Shown here: positions 24,591-34,378 of the stretch, piece by piece | Layout of the letters: each line of letters starts with the position of its first letter | How positions within the stretch are numbered: position 1 is the first letter of the stretch | Origin: Candidatus Alloenteromonas pullicola | Lineage (GTDB): Bacteria; Bacillota_I; Bacilli_A; RFN20; CAG-826 | NCBI GenBank assembly: GCA_018714785.1 | Contig: DVMV01000009.1 | Span: forward strand, 1-37,130 | DNA: 37,130 nt | Direction: 5' to 3' | The notes under the pieces: generated by a model | Told to the model about the DNA's origin: nothing | What the model saw: only the letters and a program-made list of their open reading frames with translations | Databases searched by the model: none | Made by a program: the position numbers and the translations under genes

Positions 24591-24615
24591 TCAGCCGAAT
24601 TCGAAAGGAAGAAAC

Positions 24616-27438
24616 ATGCGCCGATATATATCCTACATCATCCTCTGCGCAGCCGCGCTTATCGGGGTTGGGGCCTCGGTGGCGCCGACGATCGAGGGGA
24701 TGGAGGCCGATTTGGCCTATGCCCAGGGCAAGACCCTCTACTTCAAGGCGTCGCACTACGTCGAGGGGTCGCTCGACGGCAATTACTCGGATTTCCTCGA
24801 CTCCACCGACATCGATGCCTCGGGCAACCCCGTCATCGAGGACCTGGCCGACACCGTCTCGGAGAGGCTCAACATCTGGGGGATGAGCGAATACGACGTC
24901 TCCACCGAGGGCTACGACACCATCGCCGTCACCTTGCGCGCCGCCGATTCGAGCCAGACCCAGTACTCCTACCTCGAGCAGTACCTTTCCTTCTCGGGCC
25001 AGGATTACGAGCTAGGGGCCTCCGACACCACCCACGACGATTACCCCGACGCCGACGTGCTGGCCGACATCATCGACGGGCAGGAAGCCCGCATCGAGAA
25101 CATCGACATGGGACAATACAAGGTCCCCGTCGTCGTCGTGCCGCTTCATGAAGGCGACGAATACAAGGAAGCCTTCCTCAACCTTATTACCTACTGCAAC
25201 GACAACACCACCAAGTCGACCACCGACGAGACCACCGGCGAAACCACCGAGGGCACCTCGACCCTGTTGGTCGTCTGGGCCAACCGGCAGGAGGGCGACG
25301 AGTACTCCCAGGCCAGCGAGGACCCCAACGTGCAGTCCCGCATCCTGACCGTGGAGAGCACCGCCAACGACAATGCCGTCTGGTATGAAGACGGCGACGA
25401 GGACAAGGAGACCCCTTACCTCCAGCTCGTGCCGGCGTCTGAGGCCTTCACCAGCGATCGGCAATACGACCCGACCAAGACCAAGGAGGCATATGAGGCC
25501 GCGGTCTTCCTCCGCAACATGGTCAACGCCTCATCGCTAGGCGAATACCGGCTCAACTTCACCTATTCCGCCGACACCCCGGCGACCGTTGAGCAATTGG
25601 TCACCATCGGGAACTACTCCGTATCCCCGGCCTTCGGAAGGACGCTGATCTGCGTGATCGTCGGCTTCGCCATAATCGCGGTAATCGCCGCGCTGTTCGA
25701 TAGGATCTTCGCCCTCGCCCACGTCTCGGCCTTGGCGCTGTCCGTCTTCGCCGCCTTCGGGACCTTCGTCGCCTTCGGCAGCCAGTTCAACATCGCCGCT
25801 TTGCTCGCCCTGGCCCTGATCGCCGGTTTGCCGCTTTTCGGCTCGCTATACTACTCCGCCAAGCTGAAGGATGAGCTATACAAGGGCCGCACGCTCAAGA
25901 AAGCCAACCAGGAGGCCGGCAAGAAGGCCGTCTGGCCGACCGTCGATGCCGGCATCATCGCCATCATCATCGGCATCTTCGTCTACTTCTTCGCCGGCGA
26001 CCTCGCCTCGAAGGCCGGCGTCGTCTTGGTATTCGGCGGCTTCTTCGCCACCTTGGTCAACCTCATATTCACCAGGATCGCGAGCTACCTGCTCTGCACC
26101 GATTCCACCATGCAGTCGAGCTTCCCCAAGCAGCTGCACGTCGATTCGAAGAAGATCCCCGACCTCATGAAAGAGGAGAAGCAGACCTACTTCGGCCCCT
26201 TCGCCAACCATGACTTCTCCAAGGGGAAGATATACGTGGGCGTCCTGACCGCAGTGTTCATCCTCGCCGGCATCGGCACGATGATCGGGTTCGGGGTCAC
26301 CAACTCAGGCAACATCTACAACGACTCCGCCTACCGCCAGGAGGAGACCGTCCTCCACATCTCGGTACGCAGCGACTCCAAGGACAGCATCAACGTCGCG
26401 AGCCTCTCCGGCATCGAATCGATAACCGGCGAGGACGCCGACGGCAACCCGAACCTCCTGTCGGCCATCAAGATCGGCGACAAGACCATCGAGGAGCTAT
26501 CCACCGACGTGACCTTGTCCGATACCCCGAAGGCGGTCTACGTAACCGCCGACGCCGGCACCGGAACCACCTATTACTGGTGGTACTACCAGATCACTTT
26601 GTCCGAACACTTCCCGCTATATGGCGACAATGGGGCCGAGGCCCTATATGAGGTCAGCTACGCCGACGTGCTCGGCGACGATGGCCACCTCACCTTCGGG
26701 GAGCCCTTCGAGATCGGATTAAACGACGCCATCAACGACTACATCCTAGGAGAGCTGGTCTCCGAGGAAGACCTCTTCACCGCCGAGTTCGCGACCGTCG
26801 TCCCAAGCGTCTCCCAGCCCGACATCGGCCAGTTCTCGCTCGGACTTGGCCTTGGCATCTTGCTCGCCGGCGTCTACATGATGCTCCGCTACCGCCCCTC
26901 GCGCGGCCTGGCGGCACTGCTCATCTCCGCCGCCTCGAGCTACGTCTGCCTCTCGTTCTTCGTCTTCACCAGGATGTCGGTGACGCCGCTGGTGGCCATC
27001 GGCTGCCTTGGGGCAGCGCTGCTGAGCTTCCTGCTCGCCGTCTACACCGCCGATAGGGAGAAGGAGCTCGTCCGCTTCAACCGCGACAAGACCCTCTCCG
27101 CGCTTGAAATCCGCCGCGACGCGGCCAAGCGGGCCACGGGCATGGAGGCCGGTAACGCCTTCCTGCTGTCCGTCTTCATGGCTTACCTCGCCTTGGTGTT
27201 CTTCGCCTTCGGCCCGGCGGCCTACGCCTATCCTTACCTCAACGTCCTGCTCGGCGTGTTCTTCGCCTTGGCCCTGGTGCTTTGCGTCTACCCGCTTCTT
27301 GAGATGCTCTTCGTGAAGCTGTTCGCCAAGATGCAGCCCAAGCACAAGGTCAAGCACAAGAAGAAGGTCGGCGGCCAGCTCATGAAGAAGAAGGGCTCGG
27401 AGCCGGAAGAGGCCGTGTTCATCGGGATCAACGACTGA
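24616..27438 (+). CDS. secDF: Fused SecDF protein-export membrane protein, diverged
   Basis: SecDF helps complete Sec-dependent export, using the proton gradient in characterised members. This 940-residue fusion has an N-terminal span (4-22), a large external domain (about 23-335), five SecD spans (about 340-490), a junction, then the SecF half: a span near 542-560, a second external domain (about 565-735) and five further spans to about 905. GRTLKKANQEAGKKAVWPTVDAG matches the SecD loop between spans, and the C-terminus EPEEAVFIGIND is typical of SecF in Bacilli/Mollicutes relatives. By eye, the conserved intramembrane acidic positions of SecD and SecF are Phe408 and Ser804 here. The stop overlaps recJ as TGATG. 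Given the many lipoproteins here, efficient export matters. Confidence 0.88.
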   Translation: MRRYISYIILCAAALIGVGASVAPTIEGMEADLAYAQGKTLYFKASHYVEGSLDGNYSDFLDSTDIDASGNPVIEDLADTVSERLNIWGMSEYDVSTEGYDTIAVTLRAADSSQTQYSYLEQYLSFSGQDYELGASDTTHDDYPDADVLADIIDGQEARIENIDMGQYKVPVVVVPLHEGDEYKEAFLNLITYCNDNTTKSTTDETTGETTEGTSTLLVVWANRQEGDEYSQASEDPNVQSRILTVESTANDNAVWYEDGDEDKETPYLQLVPASEAFTSDRQYDPTKTKEAYEAAVFLRNMVNASSLGEYRLNFTYSADTPATVEQLVTIGNYSVSPAFGRTLICVIVGFAIIAVIAALFDRIFALAHVSALALSVFAAFGTFVAFGSQFNIAALLALALIAGLPLFGSLYYSAKLKDELYKGRTLKKANQEAGKKAVWPTVDAGIIAIIIGIFVYFFAGDLASKAGVVLVFGGFFATLVNLIFTRIASYLLCTDSTMQSSFPKQLHVDSKKIPDLMKEEKQTYFGPFANHDFSKGKIYVGVLTAVFILAGIGTMIGFGVTNSGNIYNDSAYRQEETVLHISVRSDSKDSINVASLSGIESITGEDADGNPNLLSAIKIGDKTIEELSTDVTLSDTPKAVYVTADAGTGTTYYWWYYQITLSEHFPLYGDNGAEALYEVSYADVLGDDGHLTFGEPFEIGLNDAINDYILGELVSEEDLFTAEFATVVPSVSQPDIGQFSLGLGLGILLAGVYMMLRYRPSRGLAALLISAASSYVCLSFFVFTRMSVTPLVAIGCLGAALLSFLLAVYTADREKELVRFNRDKTLSALEIRRDAAKRATGMEAGNAFLLSVFMAYLALVFFAFGPAAYAYPYLNVLLGVFFALALVLCVYPLLEMLFVKLFAKMQPKHKVKHKKKVGGQLMKKKGSEPEEAVFIGIND

Positions 27439-28988
27439 TGGATAGCCTGAAGGAAAGACTGAAGCGATATTATTCTCTTGATGAGGAGGGATATGCCCGC
27501 ATCTGCCGGGAACCCTCCTTTTCTTACCTCCCGTCGCTTTCGAAAAGCCTCGCCGCCCTCGAGGCGAAGTCTAGGATCGCCGAGGCCATCAGGGAGGGGC
27601 AGAGGATCCTTATCTACGGGGACTACGACTGCGATGGCATCATGGCCACCTCGATAATGGCCAGGGCGCTGTCTTTGCTTGGGGCGAACTTCGACTTCTT
27701 CATACCCAGCCGCTACACCGATGGGTACGGCCTCACCATGGAGAACGCCAAGAAGATCCTCCGGGCGGGATATCGCCTGCTGATCTGCGTCGACAACGGG
27801 GTGGGCTGCCTTGACCAGATCGCCTTATTGCTCGACAAGGGCGTGGAGACGATCGTCATCGACCACCACGACCTGCCCGCGGCCTTGCCGCCCTCGCGCT
27901 CGCTCATCCACGACCGCTTGCTGCAAAGCCTAAGCGTCAAGACCTCGGCCGGGGCGCTAACCTTCTATTTCTCATGCCTTTTGCTGGGCAAGGTCGACGA
28001 GGAGTCGCTTTTCATGGGGGCGACCTCGGTCGTCTCCGACATGATGCCGATGAAGGGGGAGAACGCCTTGCTCGTCTCCTTGGCCAACCGGCTATCGCGG
28101 CAAGGGGTGGGCGACAGGATTTGCCGCCTCGCCGACTCCGAGCTCATCGACGAGCGGGCGCTTTCGCTGCGCTGCATCCCCGCGATCAACGCCGTCGGGC
28201 GGATCGAGGTGGGGCATAAGGCAAGGGCCTTGGTCCCGTATTTCGCGCGGCTCAAAGTCGACCCCAGCCCGGCCTATGCGCTGCTAAAGGAAGACAATGA
28301 GCGGCGCAAGGCGCTGAGCAACGAGGCCGAGGGCAAGGCCAAGGTCGACCCAAGCGCCCCCGGCTGCTTCCAGCTGAGCGACCTCATAGAAGGGCTTAAC
28401 GGCCTATTGGCCAACCGGCTATTGGAGGAGACCGGCAAGCCGTCTTTGGTCCTAAGCAAATCCTACGCCCATCCCGGCTACTACGTCGGGTCGATGCGCG
28501 GCAAAGGCGACTTCGACTGCGCGGAGATGGTGGAACCGATAAGGGATTCGCTCTCAAGCTTCGGCGGCCATCAGAAGGCGGCGGGGCTTAGCCTGAGCGA
28601 GTCCAATCTGGGGCTGCTGAAGGACCGCTTCCTATCCTATTGCCGCTCGCTTAGCAGCCTAGAGGACGAACCGCAGCCGAGCATCCCGCTGGAGCTTTCC
28701 GAGGCCAACCTCGACTCCTACCGCGTGATAAGGAGCTTCGGGCCCTTTGGCGTCGACCACCCCGAGCCGGTGTTCGAGCTATCCATGGACGCGGCGTCGC
28801 TGCAATACTCGAAGACCGAGAGGCTGTGCACCCCGCTAGGCAAAGGGGTCAGGGTGTTCTCGTTCTCCTTGTTCCGCAAAGACCTACCGAGCATGGGGAA
28901 GATCGCCTTCTCCGGGACGTTCTCGCTTAGCAAGAAGATGGGCCGGGCCAGCCTCACTTTCTACGCAAATTCCTATAGACTGCTATAA
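27438..28988 (+). CDS. recJ: Single-stranded-DNA-specific exonuclease RecJ, short form
   Basis: RecJ degrades single-stranded DNA 5' to 3' in recombination and repair. The DHH-phosphoesterase motifs are present: YGDYDCDGIMATSI (Asp62, Asp64, Asp66) and the DHH triad at 142-144 in IDHHDLPAA; a DHHA1-like segment, FGGHQKAAGLSLS, occurs near residue 375. At 516 residues it is shorter than E. coli RecJ (577) and much shorter than B. subtilis RecJ, which has C-terminal extensions. The start shares a base with the secDF stop (TGATG) and no clear Shine-Dalgarno is seen, so translation is probably coupled. Its TAA stop lies inside the -10 box of the next gene. Confidence 0.92.
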   Translation: MDSLKERLKRYYSLDEEGYARICREPSFSYLPSLSKSLAALEAKSRIAEAIREGQRILIYGDYDCDGIMATSIMARALSLLGANFDFFIPSRYTDGYGLTMENAKKILRAGYRLLICVDNGVGCLDQIALLLDKGVETIVIDHHDLPAALPPSRSLIHDRLLQSLSVKTSAGALTFYFSCLLLGKVDEESLFMGATSVVSDMMPMKGENALLVSLANRLSRQGVGDRICRLADSELIDERALSLRCIPAINAVGRIEVGHKARALVPYFARLKVDPSPAYALLKEDNERRKALSNEAEGKAKVDPSAPGCFQLSDLIEGLNGLLANRLLEETGKPSLVLSKSYAHPGYYVGSMRGKGDFDCAEMVEPIRDSLSSFGGHQKAAGLSLSESNLGLLKDRFLSYCRSLSSLEDEPQPSIPLELSEANLDSYRVIRSFGPFGVDHPEPVFELSMDAASLQYSKTERLCTPLGKGVRVFSFSLFRKDLPSMGKIAFSGTFSLSKKMGRASLTFYANSYRLL

Positions 28989-28989
28989 T
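28981..28989 (+). promoter_or_regulatory. Extended -10 promoter of rel, overlapping the recJ stop codon
   Basis: TGCTATAAT carries a perfect -10 (28984-28989) and the extended TG. The recJ stop TAA is inside TATAAT. The predicted +1 near 28996 leaves about 2 nt before the rel ATG. Confidence 0.65.
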
Positions 28990-28997
28990 CTAGAACC

Positions 28998-31229
28998 ATG
29001 GAAAGCAAACAAGAGAAGACATTGCTGCCCAACGGCGGCTACCCGATGCACACCTTCGAGGACCTCAAGGAGCGGTATTGCACCTACATCACCAACCCGG
29101 ATGACCGGAAGATGATCGAGGACGCCTACCAATTCGCCAAGCAGAAGCACGAAGGTCAGTTCCGCAAATCGGGCGAGCCTTACATCCACCACCCGATCGA
29201 GGTGGCCTATATATTGGCGAGCCTGCAGTCGGGACCGGCGACCATCGCCTCCGGATTGCTCCATGACGTGGTCGAGGACACCGACGCCACCATCGAGGAC
29301 ATCCAAAACCGCTTCGGGGAGGACGTGGCGAAGATCGTCGACTCATTGACCAAGATCCAGCGGATGAAGCTATCCAGGATGACCGCCGCCGACTTCGAGG
29401 CGGAGGACCACCGGAAGATATTCCTCGGGATGGCCAACGACGTGAGGGTCATCATCGTCAAGCTGGCCGACCGGCTCCACAACATGCGGACGCTCGATTC
29501 GCTTTCCCCCGAGCGGCAGAAGGGGCTGGCCAAGGAGACGATCGAGGTATTGACCCCGATCTGCCACCGGCTCGGTATCTCGACCATCCAAAGCGAGCTC
29601 GAGGACCTCTCATTGAAGTACCTCGAGCCGGAGAAGTACCAGGCCATACTCGATCTGGTCAACAAGAAGTACGAGAACCGCAAACACTCCCTCGAGGCCT
29701 TGAAGAAGCGCATCGCCGACATCATGCTCGAGCACAAGATCCCGGTGCGGATCGAGTCGCGCGTCAAATCGATCTACTCGATATATAGGAAAATGTATCA
29801 GAAGGGCCATAACTTCGACGAGATTTACGATGTTTTGGCCATCCGCATCATAACCAAGACCGTCATCAACTGCTACGAGATACTGGGGATAATCCATTCG
29901 ACCTACAAGCCCATCCCGGGAAGGTTCAAGGATTACATCGCCATGCCCAAGCCCAACCTCTACCAGTCGCTGCACACCTCGATCGTCTCCGGCGACGGAT
30001 CGATATTCGAGGTGCAGATAAGGACCGATGAGATGAACCAGGTCGCCGAGACCGGCGTCGCCGCCCACTGGAAGTACAAAGAGGGCGGCCACTACAACGC
30101 CAAGGAGGAGCAGAAGGAGATCGAGGAGCAGCTGCACTGGTTCCGCGACTTCGTCTCGCTCTCGGGCGAGGCCAATGGGAAGAGCGCCTCGGAGTACATG
30201 GAGGCCCTTTCCAACGACATCTTCGGGGCCAACGTCTACGTCTTCACCCCGCTGGGGAAGGTCATCGACCTGCCGACCGGGGCGACCACCCTCGACTTCG
30301 CCTATAAGATCCACACCAAGGTCGGCGACTCGGCCGTCGGGGCGGTGGTCAACGGCTCATTGGTCCCCCTGAACACCGTGCTGAAGACCGGCGACGTCTG
30401 CGAGATCCGCACCTCGAAGACCAGCCCGGGGCCCAACGACTCCTGGCTTGAGATCGCCAAGACCAGCTACGCGAAGAGCAACATCCGCCGCGCGCTGCAG
30501 AAGCGCGACGCCGAGCAGGCCAAGCAGGAGCGCATCAAGCAAGGCCGCCAGATCCTGCTCGACTCCTTCAAGGAGGCCGGGATCGCCGAGGAATCGGAGA
30601 TGAACAGGCTCCTCGACTCGGAGAAGATGCACAACGAATACCACTTCGACTCGATGGATGACCTCTATTCGATGGTGGCCCTCAAGAACCCATCGGCATC
30701 ATCGATCATGGATTTCCTGCGCATCAGGAAGAAGGCCGGATTCGAGTTCAAGCGGTCCTCGAAATCCAAGACCGACGCCTCAGGCAACCCGGTCGTCGTC
30801 TCCGGGGCAACGTCAGGGCTCGCGGTAACGCTGGGGAAATGCTGCTCCCCGATACCCGGGGACGACATCGTCGGCTACATAACCAAGGGAAAGGGCATCA
30901 CGATCCACCGGCGCAACTGCCCCAACGTGGCTTCCGAGCAGAAGCGGCTCATCGACGCCGAGTGGCGGCCCGACCTCGGCATATCGACCTATCCCGTCGA
31001 CATCGAGGTCTACGCCAACGACAGGGTGGGGCTGGTCGCCGACATACTCCAGTGCTTCGCCGCCAAGGGCGTCGGGGTCAGCCAGATGTCGGCCAGGCTC
31101 ATCCAGGCGACGATGAACGACATCGTCTCGCTTACCGTCTCCGTCCCCAACGCCAAGACGCTGTCCGACTGCTTCGCCGACCTGCTCGGGGTCAAAGGCG
31201 TCTTCTCGGTCAACCGCGTGACCCATTGA
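28998..31229 (+). CDS. rel: Bifunctional (p)ppGpp synthetase/hydrolase Rel
   Basis: The 743-residue RelA/SpoT homologue makes and removes the alarmone (p)ppGpp. Order: HD hydrolase domain (YIHHPIEVAYIL from 62, LLHDVVEDTD with His89-Asp90), synthetase domain (SRVKSIYSIYRKM, DVLAIRIITK, RFKDYIAMPKPNLYQSLH), TGS domain (about 408-470, VYVFTPLGKVIDLPTGAT), a zinc-finger-like region (Cys615-Cys616 in GKCCSPIPGDD and HRRNCPN) and a C-terminal ACT domain (DIEVYANDRVGLVADIL). Both active domains look intact. No Shine-Dalgarno precedes the ATG and the mRNA seems nearly leaderless; an internal ATG at residue 17 is an alternative start. Gene order recJ-rel-hisS-aspS matches B. subtilis without apt and dtd. 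Confidence 0.96.
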   Translation: MESKQEKTLLPNGGYPMHTFEDLKERYCTYITNPDDRKMIEDAYQFAKQKHEGQFRKSGEPYIHHPIEVAYILASLQSGPATIASGLLHDVVEDTDATIEDIQNRFGEDVAKIVDSLTKIQRMKLSRMTAADFEAEDHRKIFLGMANDVRVIIVKLADRLHNMRTLDSLSPERQKGLAKETIEVLTPICHRLGISTIQSELEDLSLKYLEPEKYQAILDLVNKKYENRKHSLEALKKRIADIMLEHKIPVRIESRVKSIYSIYRKMYQKGHNFDEIYDVLAIRIITKTVINCYEILGIIHSTYKPIPGRFKDYIAMPKPNLYQSLHTSIVSGDGSIFEVQIRTDEMNQVAETGVAAHWKYKEGGHYNAKEEQKEIEEQLHWFRDFVSLSGEANGKSASEYMEALSNDIFGANVYVFTPLGKVIDLPTGATTLDFAYKIHTKVGDSAVGAVVNGSLVPLNTVLKTGDVCEIRTSKTSPGPNDSWLEIAKTSYAKSNIRRALQKRDAEQAKQERIKQGRQILLDSFKEAGIAEESEMNRLLDSEKMHNEYHFDSMDDLYSMVALKNPSASSIMDFLRIRKKAGFEFKRSSKSKTDASGNPVVVSGATSGLAVTLGKCCSPIPGDDIVGYITKGKGITIHRRNCPNVASEQKRLIDAEWRPDLGISTYPVDIEVYANDRVGLVADILQCFAAKGVGVSQMSARLIQATMNDIVSLTVSVPNAKTLSDCFADLLGVKGVFSVNRVTH

Positions 31230-31231
31230 CG

Positions 31232-31260
31232 TTGCCCCCCGCCTTAAGGCGGGCTATAAT
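31232..31260 (+). promoter_or_regulatory. Promoter of hisS-aspS with a perfect palindrome in its spacer
   Basis: TTGCCC (31232-31237) and a perfect TATAAT (31255-31260) are 17 nt apart. The spacer holds the 16-bp palindrome CCCGCCTTAAGGCGGG (31238-31253). It starts 3 nt after the rel stop. The predicted leader of about 26 nt is far too short for a T-box. Confidence 0.65.
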
Positions 31261-31292
31261 CAGCACGAAATCCAACAAGGAGTCTATTCGAC

Positions 31293-32591
31293 ATGGCGAT
31301 ACAAGCAGTGAAGGGCACCCACGACCTATACGGCGACGAGGCCTATGCCTACCAGTACATCGAGGAGGTTTTCTCCGCGGTGGCCGAGCTATACGGCTTC
31401 AAGCCGATGGAGGTCCCGGTCATCGAGCACACCGAGGTCTTCTCCCGCTCCACGGGGGAGGGCTCCGACGTCGTCAGGAAGGAGATGTACACCTTCCTAG
31501 ACAAAGGGGATAGGTCTTTGACCCTCCGGCCGGAGTTCACCGCCGGGGTGATGCGCAGCATCGTCGAGAACAAGCTCTACGCGACCCCGGATCTGCCGCT
31601 GAAGCTATATTACTGCGGGCCGGTGTTCCGCTACGAGCGGCCCCAGCTCGGCCGCTACCGCGAGTTCCGCCAAGCCGGCATCGAGGCGGTGGGGGAGGAT
31701 TCCGCCTACCTCGACGCCGAGGTCATGGCCCTCGCCGTCCGGGTGCTCGACATGCTCGGGTTCCAGGACGTGAAGCTGTTGGTCAACACATTGGGGACGG
31801 CCCAGACAAGGAAGCGCTACCGCGATGCCCTGGTCGACTACTTCGCACCCAAGATCGACTCGATGTGCGACGACTGCAAGGAGCGCCTCAGGCTCAACCC
31901 GCTAAGGATACTCGACTGCAAGGTCGAGGCGGACCAGGAGATCGCCAAAGGGGCGCCTAAGATGTCCGACTTCCTATCCGATGAGGACCAGAAGCGGTTC
32001 TACCTCACCCTCTCGATACTAAACGACATCGGGATCTCCTATGAGATCGACCCGACGCTGGTGCGGGGGCTCGACTACTACGGGCAGGTCGTCTTTGAGG
32101 TCCACGCCAAATCGAAGGAGGGCAAGGACTACGGGGCGTTGCTCGGCGGCGGCCATTACGATGGATTGCTAAGCGAGCTCGGCGGCCCGAAGGAATGCGA
32201 CCACGGCGTCGGCTTCGCCCTCGGGGTCGAGCGGCTCTACTCGGTATGCCGGGACAACGGCCTGCTCGACGGCCTCTACTCAGGCCCCGACCTATACCTT
32301 ATGCCCTTGGGGGAGAAGGCCCAGCAGGACACCCCGCGCCTAGCCGAGCAGCTTAGGGCGCTTGGCTATTCCTGCCTCGCCCCCTATGCGACAGGCAAGC
32401 TCGGCTCCTACTTCAAGAAGGCCGAGCGGGCCAAGGCGAGATACGCCGTCATCTACGGCGAGGAAGAGCTTGAGAAAGGCGAGGTCCAGCTCAAGGACCT
32501 GCGCAAGAAGGAGCAGCTCACCGTGAGGATCGAGGAGCTGCAGGAGAAGCTCGACTCCCTATTCGGGGAAGGCGAGCACCATCATCACTAA
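31293..32591 (+). CDS. hisS: Histidyl-tRNA synthetase
   Basis: HisRS charges tRNA-His. The 432-residue class II synthetase has the expected N-terminal AVKGTHDLYGDEA, motif 2 FRYERPQLGRYREFRQAGIE, the HisRS-specific GLDYYGQVVFEV and motif 3 GGGHYDGLLSELGG, plus a C-terminal anticodon-binding domain. AAGGAG lies 10 nt before the ATG. The chain ends in GEGEHHHH, four histidines directly before the stop, and aspS starts 10 nt later. No T-box leader is present, although Bacillota hisS genes often have one. Confidence 0.96.
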   Translation: MAIQAVKGTHDLYGDEAYAYQYIEEVFSAVAELYGFKPMEVPVIEHTEVFSRSTGEGSDVVRKEMYTFLDKGDRSLTLRPEFTAGVMRSIVENKLYATPDLPLKLYYCGPVFRYERPQLGRYREFRQAGIEAVGEDSAYLDAEVMALAVRVLDMLGFQDVKLLVNTLGTAQTRKRYRDALVDYFAPKIDSMCDDCKERLRLNPLRILDCKVEADQEIAKGAPKMSDFLSDEDQKRFYLTLSILNDIGISYEIDPTLVRGLDYYGQVVFEVHAKSKEGKDYGALLGGGHYDGLLSELGGPKECDHGVGFALGVERLYSVCRDNGLLDGLYSGPDLYLMPLGEKAQQDTPRLAEQLRALGYSCLAPYATGKLGSYFKKAERAKARYAVIYGEEELEKGEVQLKDLRKKEQLTVRIEELQEKLDSLFGEGEHHHH

Positions 32592-32601
32592 GAGGGAATT
32601 T

Positions 32602-34338
<1,737 letters not shown>

Positions 34339-34344
34339 TATAGT
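34339..34344 (+). promoter_or_regulatory. Possible -10 box of tkt
   Basis: TATAGT (5 of 6) just after the aspS stop would give a leader of about 28 nt with AGGAGG. No matching -35 is seen, so cotranscription with aspS is equally possible. Confidence 0.3.
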
Positions 34345-34378
34345 CAATAGACCACATAACCCATAGGAGGGAAAGCAA

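Noticed and set aside
31261-31292. T-box riboswitch before hisS
   Set aside because: Predicted leader is only about 26 nt with no T-box sequence or specifier stem.
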